Of a DNA stretch of 64,000 nt, positions 41,902 to 49,649 are shown in pieces. The position numbers were made by a program, and so were the translations under genes. The notes below the pieces were generated by a model. That model did no database searches, was not told where the DNA came from, and saw only the letters and a program-made list of their open reading frames with translations. This DNA comes from Jeotgalibacillus haloalkalitolerans (GTDB lineage: Bacteria > Bacillota > Bacilli > Bacillales > Jeotgalibacillaceae): assembly GCF_034427455.1 (NCBI RefSeq), contig NZ_JAXQNN010000003.1, positions 228,228 to 292,227 on the forward strand, read 5' to 3'. Every line of letters begins with the position of its first letter. Position 1 is the first letter of the stretch.

Positions 41902-43155
41902 TTAACACAAAGTATCTTTTGGCTTTGGATTTTTTAAGCCGAAGATCGGTCTGATGAACAATGCAAGTCCTGTACCAAGCATCGCCATCACAGCCCATAC
42001 CCAACCGTGAAGGCTGAACGATGCAATACCGCCGAAGTACGCGCCGATATTACAGCCGAAAGCAAGTCTCGCACCATAGCCCATCAGCAGTCCGCCGATA
42101 ATTGAACCTGCTGCGATCCCGGGCTTGATTTTTTTCGGCTTGAACGCACCTGTCGCAGCCGCTGCAATAAATGCGCCAATAATGATACCGAAGTTCATCA
42201 CACTCGTTGAATCGGCAAGAATAGAATTTTGTAATTGCTCAGCATTTCCCTGCCAGTATCCCCATGAAGCCACATCTACACCAAACAGTTCAAGGAACTT
42301 AGAACCCCATAGTGCAAATGCAGATGTGATCCCCCATGGATTTCCTCTAAGTGTCAGTGTTAAAGCGTTCAGTAACGCTAAAATAATCGCTGCTGCAAAC
42401 AATGGCCACGCGCCGCGGAAAATCTTTTTAAATCCGGTTGTAGTCGGTAGCGGCTTCATCGCAGGAGCGTTTCTCTTAGCTGCGATAAACTTCAGACCAT
42501 AATAAATTGCTGCAAAGAGTGCCATTTGAACAACCCAGGCACCAAAGAATCCAAGATTAGTAGATTCAGCTAATGAAAACGGCTCAAGTGCCCATGTTTC
42601 CTCCATCCAGAATGTAAAGTGATAAGCCCCGATGACTGATCCCGCAATAAATCCAATCAGTGTCAGAATCATAGATGAAGACCCGCCGCCTACTGAATAA
42701 AGTGTTCCTGAGGCACAGCCGCTTCCGAGCTGCATCCCTATACCGAAGATAAATGCACCGAAGATCACACTGATTCCAACAGGAGATACATATCCTGCAG
42801 GTGTAACGCCTGTGAAGCTGAATCCGGTACTTAAAATGATTGCAAATAAAGTGGAAGCGACCGCAAGCATCACCATATGTGCCTGTATTCCCTGCGCATT
42901 ACCTACTGCCATCAGTCTTCTGAAAGCTGAGGTGAAACCAAATCGTGCATATAGTAATGTCAGACCAAGTGCCAGTCCGACAATAAATAAAATGCCCTGA
43001 ACAGCATCAGTTGTAAAAATAATGACTGCAAATAATGCAAGAGCAGCCGCAATACCAAGTAAAACAAACGGCTTTTGCATAGGTGCAAGATCTGTTACGA
43101 ATGTCGTACGACCGCGTTTCCACCCTTTAGGTGTTTCCTGAACCTGTTGAGTCAA
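41902..43155 (-). CDS. YeeE/YedE family sulfur (thiosulfate-type) transporter
   Basis: A 417-residue membrane protein. The TTG at 43155 has GGAGG at seven bases and is the probable start. Both halves carry the cysteine signature of the family: QLGSGCASGTLYSVGGGS in the first half and LAFGCNIGAYFGGIAS in the second. In characterised TsuA these cysteines relay thiosulfate through the membrane. A perfect palindrome immediately upstream of the ribosome site suggests regulation by sulfur status. No TusA-like partner gene is adjacent. Confidence 0.88.
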   Translation of the reverse strand: MTQQVQETPKGWKRGRTTFVTDLAPMQKPFVLLGIAAALALFAVIIFTTDAVQGILFIVGLALGLTLLYARFGFTSAFRRLMAVGNAQGIQAHMVMLAVASTLFAIILSTGFSFTGVTPAGYVSPVGISVIFGAFIFGIGMQLGSGCASGTLYSVGGGSSSMILTLIGFIAGSVIGAYHFTFWMEETWALEPFSLAESTNLGFFGAWVVQMALFAAIYYGLKFIAAKRNAPAMKPLPTTTGFKKIFRGAWPLFAAAIILALLNALTLTLRGNPWGITSAFALWGSKFLELFGVDVASWGYWQGNAEQLQNSILADSTSVMNFGIIIGAFIAAAATGAFKPKKIKPGIAAGSIIGGLLMGYGARLAFGCNIGAYFGGIASFSLHGWVWAVMAMLGTGLALFIRPIFGLKNPKPKDTLC

Positions 43156-43168
43156 ATTGAAAACCTCC

Positions 43169-43193
43169 AATTCCTATTCGTATGATAGGAATT
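43169..43193 (-). promoter_or_regulatory. Palindromic operator (CymR-like) before the YeeE/YedE gene
   Basis: Perfect 9-bp arms AATTCCTAT and ATAGGAATT separated by 7 bases, directly upstream of the ribosome site. The sequence resembles sites of the Rrf2 cysteine regulator CymR, which would suit a sulfur transporter. The identity of the protein is inferred. Confidence 0.6.
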
Positions 43194-43272
43194 AATTTAG
43201 CACAGGTTGTATTGAGATGTAAATTTATAAGTTTCTCTTGAAAAGCTATTGGAAAAATTTATTTATAATACC

Positions 43273-43325
43273 CTTGCATTACAAGATACTAAAAAGTATA
43301 TTATGTATATACCTTGTAATACAAG
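43273..43325 (+). promoter_or_regulatory. padR promoter with two operator copies
   Basis: CTTGCATTACAAG (43273-43285) and CTTGTAATACAAG (43313-43325) are near-identical dyads whose centres are 40 bp apart. The first overlaps the -35 box TTGCAT (43275), the second lies beyond the -10 box TATATT (43297). Autorepression by the adjacent PadR protein is likely. Confidence 0.7.
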
Positions 43326-43347
43326 ATAAAGAAATGGCGGGTTGCAG

Positions 43348-43695
43348 ATGTCACAAACACAAATGATGAAAGGGATCCTTGATGGCTGTCTGCTTGCCAT
43401 TATCCGCGGGAAAGAAGTATACGGATATGAAATGGCAGAGCGGCTCAGTGAATATGGATTCGGTGAAGTAAGTGAGGGAACCATTTATCCACTGTTAATG
43501 AGGATGCAGCGTGAAGGCCTGGTCACTTCAGTTAAAAAGGCATCTACTGCCGGTCCGAAAAGGAAGTATTATTCTCTCACTGATAAAGGCCACGAGGAGC
43601 TTGAAGCATTTCTTGAAAGATGGAAAAGGTTAGAGAAAAGTGTAAATGAAGCCATCAGACAGGAGACAAAAGAGGGGAGTGAGGGCAGTGCCTGA
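43348..43695 (+). CDS. PadR family transcriptional regulator
   Basis: A 115-residue winged-helix regulator from ATG 43348 (GGCGGG upstream; TTG 43342 is less likely). The block GILDGCLLAIIRGKEVYGYEMAERLSEYGFGEVSEGTIYPLLMRMQREGLVTS is the PadR signature, with YYSLTDKGHEELEAFLERWKRL after it. Such small PadR proteins often pair with a membrane protein carrying a HAAS/DUF1700 domain, exactly as here, where the next gene overlaps. The inducer may be membrane or peptide stress. Confidence 0.9.
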   Translation: MSQTQMMKGILDGCLLAIIRGKEVYGYEMAERLSEYGFGEVSEGTIYPLLMRMQREGLVTSVKKASTAGPKRKYYSLTDKGHEELEAFLERWKRLEKSVNEAIRQETKEGSEGSA

Positions 43696-44455
43696 ATTAT
43701 CAAAGGAAAGCAGAAGGTTTATGGATGACCTTAGACTTTATTTATTGTCGTCAGGTAAGAATGAGCAAGAGATCAGAGAAATCGCTGAAGAAATTGAAAG
43801 TCATTTAGAAGAAGCAGAGAGAAACGGTAAGCCGATTGAACAGGTAGTAGGTGAGTCGCCGAAGGAATATATGGAAATGATATCAAATGAAATGAAGTTT
43901 GATAAGAAAGCGTGGCTTAAATACATTCCACTGATTATTTTCGGTGCGATTTCGTTTTCAGTTATGGGTCAGCTGATAGACAATTTGAGACTCAGCTACA
44001 GCTATGCTTTGATCGGGGGAAGTGTGTTCATCAGTTTTATTTTTATTCTGCTGGTTTTCGGTGTATTTAAGTATACTGCAAGCAGGCAGGTGTCAAAGGT
44101 GAAGGAGTTCTTTTTGATTATAATTCCGGTGTTTGTGAACCTGATCTTGTTTGGCGGGTTGATTTTCTGGGATATGTATTCTGAGCTGCCGGGATTTGAG
44201 TTAGGTGTGACAGCAAGTATGATTGTCGGTGTGCTTCTTTTGGGGATGCTTATCTGGATTTCAGTCTGGGCGAAAACAGCGGTTCTGCTTGTCATGCTGT
44301 CAGCAATTCATGTACCGGAGCTGCTGCTGAGAATGACGCAGCTTGGACTGGAAGTGAAACTGGTTACGAATCTGCTTTTGACTTATCTCATTATTGGGCT
44401 TTATATGTATTATACGTTTAAAAAAATGAAGAAGGCTGAAGCTGCTGCAGGCTGA
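43688..44455 (+). CDS. HAAS/DUF1700-like membrane protein
   Basis: A 255-residue protein starting at GTG 43688 and overlapping padR by eight bases. The N-terminus (residues ~5-75, FMDDLRLYLLSSGKNEQEIREIAEEIESHLEEAERNGKPIEQVVGESPKEYMEMIS) is the helical HAAS module found next to PadR regulators. Six hydrophobic helices follow. HAAS proteins are thought to sense or transmit a signal to the PadR partner. No effector transporter gene is present. Confidence 0.8.
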   Translation: MPELSKESRRFMDDLRLYLLSSGKNEQEIREIAEEIESHLEEAERNGKPIEQVVGESPKEYMEMISNEMKFDKKAWLKYIPLIIFGAISFSVMGQLIDNLRLSYSYALIGGSVFISFIFILLVFGVFKYTASRQVSKVKEFFLIIIPVFVNLILFGGLIFWDMYSELPGFELGVTASMIVGVLLLGMLIWISVWAKTAVLLVMLSAIHVPELLLRMTQLGLEVKLVTNLLLTYLIIGLYMYYTFKKMKKAEAAAG

Positions 44456-44508
44456 CCGGAATGGGACGGTAATTGGTTCGTAGCTGAGCAGACACTTCTC
44501 AGGCCAAA

Positions 44509-44550
44509 CAAAAAGTTCTCATCCAGACAAAAGGATGAGAACTTTTTCAT
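44509..44550. terminator. Bidirectional terminator
   Basis: AAAAGTTCTCATCC / GGATGAGAACTTTT perfect stem between converging genes. Confidence 0.9.
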
Positions 44551-45389
44551 TTTTTCTCTAAATAAAAACCGAGCTTCATCAATGCGCGCTCCAGGTTTGT
44601 TTCAACATCAAACTTTGTAATATCAATCTGCGACTGATTTGCCTGGAGTGCAGTTTCAGGGCGGATGCCGGTCAGGATGGCATGTACGCCGAGCAGACTC
44701 AGCAGGTTAACAATTTTAAGAAGAGATCCGATGACAAGGTCATCCACTTCAATAATGCCGGAGAGATCAATGATCAGGTGCTCAAGTTCAAGCTCCTGAC
44801 TTCTGTTAAGTGTCAGCTCAATGATTCTGCCAACTCTGATTTCATTGATGCTGCCAATGACAGGAAGAACCGCTACACCCTGTGTAATCGGTACAATCGG
44901 CACTGATAAGTTGTCGATCTGCTTTTGGGCACCGTCAAGCTCAAGTACATAAGAAAGGAGAGAGCTCATCGTCTCAAGCAGCTCCATTTGTTCCTCAGTC
45001 AAGTCAAAGGGTTTCGTATCAAGACCGCAGATGGTGCCATAGTTTTTACCATTTTCAAAATAAATCGGAACCCCAACAAAGCTTCCACTGCCGAGATTCT
45101 GTGTGACAGCAAGCCCTTTTGTTTTTTCATCCTGTGTAATATCAGGGATCAAAAGTAATTCGTTACCGTGATCCACGCTGACTTTGCAATATGTATCTTT
45201 AAATGGGAGTTGTTCGCCAGCCTTTAGCAGCTGCTGGTCTTTATTAATCACCTTTACGATCTCGTTGACCTGCTGATCATTTTTCGCAATAAATAATGTA
45301 TTAATCTCCAGAATACCGGCCATCATTTGCAGGATGCTATCTGCCGCTTCATCGAAATTTTTAAATTTCACTGTATGTATCTGATTCAT
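44547..45389 (-). CDS. GAF-STAS domain protein (RsbR-like)
   Basis: A 280-residue soluble protein. Residues ~10-150 form a GAF domain (ADSILQMMAGILEINTLFIAKND ... FVGVPIYFENGKNYGTICGLDT). Residues ~163-275 form a STAS domain (VPIVPITQGVAVLPVIGSINEIRVGRIIE ... HLIIDLSGIIEVDD). This matches the RsbR co-antagonist layout of a variable sensor plus STAS, which in B. subtilis builds the stressosome that controls sigma B. No RsbS or RsbT is adjacent. AAAGGA precedes the ATG. Confidence 0.85.
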   Translation of the reverse strand: MNQIHTVKFKNFDEAADSILQMMAGILEINTLFIAKNDQQVNEIVKVINKDQQLLKAGEQLPFKDTYCKVSVDHGNELLLIPDITQDEKTKGLAVTQNLGSGSFVGVPIYFENGKNYGTICGLDTKPFDLTEEQMELLETMSSLLSYVLELDGAQKQIDNLSVPIVPITQGVAVLPVIGSINEIRVGRIIELTLNRSQELELEHLIIDLSGIIEVDDLVIGSLLKIVNLLSLLGVHAILTGIRPETALQANQSQIDITKFDVETNLERALMKLGFYLEKK

Positions 45390-45478
45390 AAGTAAATCCT
45401 TTCTATGTAAAAAGTCTGAGGCCTGAAGTATCTAATTCCCTATGTTCAAAATAGATAAACTGATTTCGTGAAATAAAA

Positions 45479-45530
45479 ATAAAACTGCAGGAATAGGCGG
45501 TTTTCACCGCGTTATTCCATGCAGTTTCAT
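45479..45530. terminator. Hairpin terminator
   Basis: AAACTGCA-GGAATA / TATTCC-TGCAGTTT with an inner GCGGT/ACCGC arm, between the DUF3231 gene end and the GAF-STAS promoter region. Confidence 0.7.
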
Positions 45531-45532
45531 TG

Positions 45533-46051
45533 TTATCCCTGATGTGCCATCTCTTTAACCTGATAAAGAGGAGGCGGGATCAGCCAGCCTTTTTCCTTGC
45601 TGAGACGCAGGGCTTTTGCAGCGAATGCCACTTTTTCTGTATGGAACTGTGCAAACATCAGTCCCACATCTTCGCGGATACACTGGGCAATCATCTGACT
45701 GTCAGCAACCATTGCGGTACCAGTGCTTGCCTGTATGGATGCAGCAATCTCAGGATCCTGAAAACGTGCACCATCCGGAATCTGGTCAATACTTGCTTTA
45801 GCCCGGGCTGGTGGTGATGGAGGAACCTGAATCTGATGCTCGATAAGCAGCTCCTCAAGCTGGCGGGCTTCATCCTGACCCAGTTTGATCGCTTCCTCAA
45901 TCAGCTGTCTTAATTCACGGTCACCGGCATGGTTTAACAGCGTCTGATTAGCGGCAATGCTTGACTTAGCCGTTAAAAGCGCAGACCATACCCCATAAAT
46001 TTCACCATAATGCAACGGTTCATTTTTCGGTGCTCCACTTAAAATTCCCAT
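45533..46051 (-). CDS. DUF3231 family protein
   Basis: A 172-residue, mostly helical protein: NEPLHYGEIYGVWSALLTAKSSIAANQTLLNHAGDRELRQLIEEAIKLGQDEARQLEELLIEHQIQVPPSPPARA followed by a second helical half. The pattern (ferritin-like helical pairs, PPxPPxRP linker) is that of DUF3231 proteins in spore-forming bacilli, whose function is unknown. AAAGGGGGATC precedes the ATG. A palindrome lies just upstream, shared with the divergent flavodoxin gene. Confidence 0.75.
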   Translation of the reverse strand: MGILSGAPKNEPLHYGEIYGVWSALLTAKSSIAANQTLLNHAGDRELRQLIEEAIKLGQDEARQLEELLIEHQIQVPPSPPARAKASIDQIPDGARFQDPEIAASIQASTGTAMVADSQMIAQCIREDVGLMFAQFHTEKVAFAAKALRLSKEKGWLIPPPLYQVKEMAHQG

Positions 46052-46071
46052 GATGATCCCCCTTTGCGAAG

Positions 46072-46088
46072 TTGACTGAATCAGTCAA
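46072..46088. promoter_or_regulatory. Palindrome TTGACTG-AAT-CAGTCAA in a divergent promoter region
   Basis: Perfect 7-bp arms around AAT, 21 bp before the DUF3231 start and 80 bp before the flavodoxin gene. This type of dyad is typical of TetR-family operators. No TetR gene is nearby. Confidence 0.5.
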
Positions 46089-46167
46089 AAGGTAGTATGC
46101 ACTTTTATGATTTAACTATTCAGTTACGGGTAGTTAGAATAGGACAGTAAATTTCTGGAGGGATTCG

Positions 46168-46791
46168 ATGGAGAAAATCAAAGCGCTTATTTTAAATGCA
46201 TCGCTTAAATCATCTGATGAAGAATCAAATACCGGTTATATGGCAAAGCAGGTTGCGGAGATACTGGAGCAGGAAGAAGCTGAGACAGAGATTGTCCGGT
46301 TAGCTGATTACAACATTGCTTTCGGAATTGATACTGATATGGGTGATGGTGATCAGTGGCCGGAGATTTACGAAAAAGTCAAAGCAGCTGATATTGTGAT
46401 GATCGGAACACCATTATGGATTGGTGAAAAAAGCAGCCTTGCTACGATGGCAATGGAAAGGCTGTATGGCGGCAGCAGTGATACAAACGATAAAGGGCAG
46501 GCGGTTTATTACAATAAGGTTGGCGGTGTGCTGATTACCGGAAATGAGGATGGTGCAAAACAGGCGGCAGCTTCAGTGCTTTACGGACTCTCACATATCG
46601 GCTTTACAGTACCACCGAATGTAGATGCGTACTGGGTGGGCGAAGCAGGACCAGGTCCGTCCTATATAGAAGCTGAAGGGTATAAAAGTGAGTTTACAGA
46701 GTCCCATATTCAGATGCTTGCCTACAATACGCTGCATCTGGCAAAAATTTTAAAGGAAAATCCAATTCCGGCTAAGGGAAATACGATGTAG
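46168..46791 (+). CDS. NAD(P)H-dependent FMN reductase / flavodoxin-like protein
   Basis: A 207-residue flavodoxin-fold protein. The start KIKALILNASLKSSDEESNTGYMAKQVAEILEQEEAETEIVRLADYNI and IVMIGTPLWIGEKSSLATMAMERLYGGSS identify the NADPH-dependent FMN reductase/flavodoxin_2-like family. Members shuttle electrons to quinones, azo compounds or other acceptors. GGAGGG precedes the ATG. Divergent from the DUF3231 gene. The acceptor is unknown. Confidence 0.82.
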   Translation: MEKIKALILNASLKSSDEESNTGYMAKQVAEILEQEEAETEIVRLADYNIAFGIDTDMGDGDQWPEIYEKVKAADIVMIGTPLWIGEKSSLATMAMERLYGGSSDTNDKGQAVYYNKVGGVLITGNEDGAKQAAASVLYGLSHIGFTVPPNVDAYWVGEAGPGPSYIEAEGYKSEFTESHIQMLAYNTLHLAKILKENPIPAKGNTM

Positions 46792-46799
46792 TGATGGAC

Positions 46800-47040
46800 G
46801 GCTTTTAGGCCGTATCATCAGCAGTTATGCGCCAACCATTTTGGTAAGGTGGTTGGCGCTAATTGCATCACCTTTTGCGATATATCTGACACCTCCTTCA
46901 TGAATTACGTCACCTTTTAGGTTTTTCATCCCCAAAGTCCTGGTCAGATGATTTTTACGTCAGCTCAGGCGATATTTCCATCACTTCCCCACTTATTTCA
47001 ATCACCTTTTCGCTTTTTCGCGCAGTCCCTATCGTCCCCC
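46800..47040. repeat. Intergenic stretch with short degenerate repeats
   Basis: Recurring words such as ATCACCTTTT (46867, 47001) and CGTCACCTTTT (46909), spaced about 20-25 bp apart together with decayed versions. Before it, GACGGC-TTTTA-GGCCGT is a weak terminator for the flavodoxin gene. No coding potential is seen; the promoter of the next gene is expected at ~47090-47150. Confidence 0.6.
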
Positions 47041-47177
47041 TTCATGTTCTTGAGAAACTAAAGGGTTTTCAGTGCAGTTTTCTTTATGTGAAGATAAACT
47101 GCTTCTGCCTCCAGGGGTCTTGCTGTAGAATAGAAGTTCATAGGAATAAAAGATAAAGGCAGGAGAGGGCTGATTGT

Positions 47178-47795
47178 GTGGAAGACTACAGCAGCTTGGC
47201 TGAAAGCGTCAGATTCAATGATGATGACTCAGTATTAAAGGCTGCGTCTGAGTGTTTACTGATTGGCGTTGGCAGAAGTGCAGCAGTATTTAAAATAAAG
47301 GATCAGGATAAAGTTATGAAGGTATTCTTTCCAGATCACGAGAAAACAGCTGAAGAGGAGGCAGAGATTTATCACCTGCTTGCTGGAAGTGAATTTTACC
47401 CTTCTGTATATGATTCGGGTGAAAACTATCTGGTGATCGATTATGTGGAAGGTAAAACCTTTTTTCAATGCCTTTCAGAAGGAATCGTCATTGAGAAAAA
47501 GCATATAGATGAAGTGGATGAAGCGCTTGGTGTTGCAAGAAACAGAGGGTTAAAACCGTCTGATGTGCACCTGCGTAATATTATGTTGAAGCCTGATGGG
47601 CATATTATGATGATTGACCTTGCCCGCTTCAGGCAGGAGAAGGTATATGAAAGGCAGTGGGAGGATTTGAAACGGGTCTGGAAGTATTATCACAAATCAT
47701 ATTTCCCGAAAAAAATGCCTGCTGCTGTACTGAATGGTGCAGCATTTTTATATAAAAAAGGCTGGGAGAGAGTAATCGCCAAAATGCAGACCTGA
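47178..47795 (+). CDS. Protein kinase-like protein (YrzF-like)
   Basis: A 205-residue small kinase-fold protein starting at a GTG with AGGAGAGGG in front. Kinase subdomains can be followed: GVGRSAAVFKIKDQDKVMKVF (phosphate loop and Lys), catalytic loop variant SDVHLRNIMLKPDG and MIDLARFRQ in place of DFG. The HRD aspartate position reads SDVHLRN, and the DFG-like Asp is kept (IDLA). It resembles YrzF-type putative serine/threonine kinases of bacilli. Activity not certain. Confidence 0.75.
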   Translation: MEDYSSLAESVRFNDDDSVLKAASECLLIGVGRSAAVFKIKDQDKVMKVFFPDHEKTAEEEAEIYHLLAGSEFYPSVYDSGENYLVIDYVEGKTFFQCLSEGIVIEKKHIDEVDEALGVARNRGLKPSDVHLRNIMLKPDGHIMMIDLARFRQEKVYERQWEDLKRVWKYYHKSYFPKKMPAAVLNGAAFLYKKGWERVIAKMQT

Positions 47796-47805
47796 CAATT
47801 TCCCG

Positions 47806-47842
47806 GAGGATCTGACGGGAAAATGAAAAAAAGGTCGAAACA
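47806..47842 (+). terminator. Possible terminator
   Basis: TTTCCCG / CGGGAAA stem shortly after the kinase-like gene, without a T tract. Confidence 0.4.
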
Positions 47843-47937
47843 TTTCGCAGAGACATTTTGAGTAAAGTTAGAGAAAACCTTTGAACTTTGTTAGTATTAA
47901 AATCACAGGATTAAATACTTATAGCAAAGGTGATCTT

Positions 47938-48957
47938 ATGAAAAACAATCCCAGTATTACGATAGACGGACTGCAGTTTGACTGGAACTTATCCAAAGGG
48001 GAATTTCTTTTCGAACAGGAAGATGCTGTTTTATTCTGGATTACCAGCGCAATGAAAGAGTTCTTCGATACGATTGAAGAAATATCAGGTGAAGAGGCTT
48101 CAACGCTTGTTTTTGAAACGGCCGGCTTCAGACAGGGAACTGTTGTTGGAAAATACTTCGAGGACTTGAAACATCTAAAGGTTGAAGAAGCTGCTGAAAT
48201 GATTACGGCTACATATGCTTCAGCCGGTTGGGGTTATGCACATATTGAAGACCTTGATACAGCATCTAAAACTGTACGGGTCAGGTTAAAAGGCAGCTGG
48301 GAATATAAGATTAATAAAGCGCAGGGCAAGAAACGGAGAGGCAATTTCCTTCCGGCTCATTACGCAGGTATCTTCAGCGTGTTTTTCGGACAGAATGTAT
48401 GGTTTGAGATTAAAGAAGATCAGATTGCCGGTGCTGAAACCACTGTGATTGATTATTTCCCTTCAACGATTACGATCACTGAAAATATTCATGCACTTTT
48501 AAGGAAAAAAGAGTCACAGCAGATCATGCAGCTGGAAGCGATGGTAGAGGATAAAACGAGAGATCTGAAAGAATTAATCAAGCAGATTTCATCTCCGGTT
48601 ATTCCGGTTCTTGATGGGGTGGTTGTGGTACCGCTGCTTGGGAAGTATGACCAGGAGCGGGCGGAAGAACTAGTCTATAATACGCTGAATAAGCTGCCTT
48701 CTTACAAAGCGAACTACCTTGTGCTTGATCTGACAGCACTTGATGATGAGGTTGATCAGCTGACAATCAGTCTGCTTGAAAAAATCAGCGGTGCGGCAGC
48801 GCTGATTGGAACGGAGACCGTACTTGTCGGATTGTCAGCGAAATTAAGCATCACAATTGCAGAATCAGGTATAGATATCTCACGCTTCCACTGCTTCCAG
48901 ACGCTGCAGCATGGAATTTATTATGCACTCAGTCAGCAGGGGAAACAGATTATCTGA
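47938..48957 (+). CDS. STAS domain protein with V4R-like sensor domain (RsbR-like)
   Basis: A 339-residue protein from ATG 47938 (AAAGGTG upstream). Residues ~30-190 look like a V4R-type small-molecule sensor (FETAGFRQGTVVGKYFEDLKHL ... AEMITATYASAGWGYAHIEDLD). A coiled coil follows (~190-220, RKKESQQIMQLEAMVEDKTRDLKELIKQI). The C-terminus is a STAS domain (SSPVIPVLDGVVVVPLLGKYDQERAEELVYNTLNKL ... YLVLDLTALDDEVD). The layout is that of an RsbR-type stressosome subunit, a second one within 3 kb of the GAF-STAS gene. Ligand unknown; V4R assignment is moderate. Confidence 0.78.
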   Translation: MKNNPSITIDGLQFDWNLSKGEFLFEQEDAVLFWITSAMKEFFDTIEEISGEEASTLVFETAGFRQGTVVGKYFEDLKHLKVEEAAEMITATYASAGWGYAHIEDLDTASKTVRVRLKGSWEYKINKAQGKKRRGNFLPAHYAGIFSVFFGQNVWFEIKEDQIAGAETTVIDYFPSTITITENIHALLRKKESQQIMQLEAMVEDKTRDLKELIKQISSPVIPVLDGVVVVPLLGKYDQERAEELVYNTLNKLPSYKANYLVLDLTALDDEVDQLTISLLEKISGAAALIGTETVLVGLSAKLSITIAESGIDISRFHCFQTLQHGIYYALSQQGKQII

Positions 48958-48959
48958 TG

Positions 48960-48990
48960 AAAAGCTTCAGCGTATGCTGGAGCTTTTTGT
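48960..48990 (+). terminator. Terminator
   Basis: AAAAGCT-CAGC / GCTG-AGCTTTTT stem right after the STAS gene. Confidence 0.8.
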
Positions 48991-49077
48991 GTAAACAGGT
49001 TTAACGGGCATTAACTTGTGTCTTGTCAGGAGTAAAGTTAAAATAAAACCATCTGTTCTAAAAAGGAGATTAAGCTG

Positions 49078-49629
49078 ATGACTACACGTGCTTTGATTAA
49101 TATTGATTATACAAATGACTTTGTTGCAACGGATGGCGCTTTGACCTGTGGTGAACCCGGACAGGTGATTGAAAAGGAAGTGGTGCGCCTGACGAGTGAA
49201 TTTCATAAGAATGGTGAACTGGTTGTGTTCGCCATTGACCTTCATGAAGAAGGTGATCCTTATCACCCGGAAACAAAGCTTTTTCCGCCGCATAATATCC
49301 GCGGAACAGAAGGAAGAGATCTGTATGGGTCGCTGCAGAAATTATATGATATGATTCAAGATGATGAAAATGTGATATATATAGATAAAACGCGTTACAG
49401 TGCTTTCGCCGGGACAAATCTTGAGCAGCTGCTGCGTGAACGGGGCATTACGGAAGTGCACCTCGTTGGTGTGTGTACAGATATCTGTGTATTGCATACA
49501 GCAGTAGATGCTTATAACAAAGGATTCAATATTGTTGTGCATAAGGAAGCGGCAGCAAGCTTTAATCAGGCCGGCCATGAGTGGTCGCTTGATCATTTTG
49601 CTTCGTCGCTGGGTGCGGAAGTAAGGTAG
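49078..49629 (+). CDS. pncA: Nicotinamidase (isochorismatase-like cysteine hydrolase)
   Basis: A 183-residue enzyme that deamidates nicotinamide to nicotinate. The catalytic triad is apparent: Asp in LINIDYTNDFV, Lys in YIDKTRYSAF and the nucleophilic Cys in LVGVCTDICVLHTA. AAGGAG precedes the ATG. It is the first gene of an NAD salvage cluster; pncB starts 20 bp later. Confidence 0.92.
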   Translation: MTTRALINIDYTNDFVATDGALTCGEPGQVIEKEVVRLTSEFHKNGELVVFAIDLHEEGDPYHPETKLFPPHNIRGTEGRDLYGSLQKLYDMIQDDENVIYIDKTRYSAFAGTNLEQLLRERGITEVHLVGVCTDICVLHTAVDAYNKGFNIVVHKEAAASFNQAGHEWSLDHFASSLGAEVR

Positions 49630-49649
49630 CGGTAAGGAGCTAATCGTTT

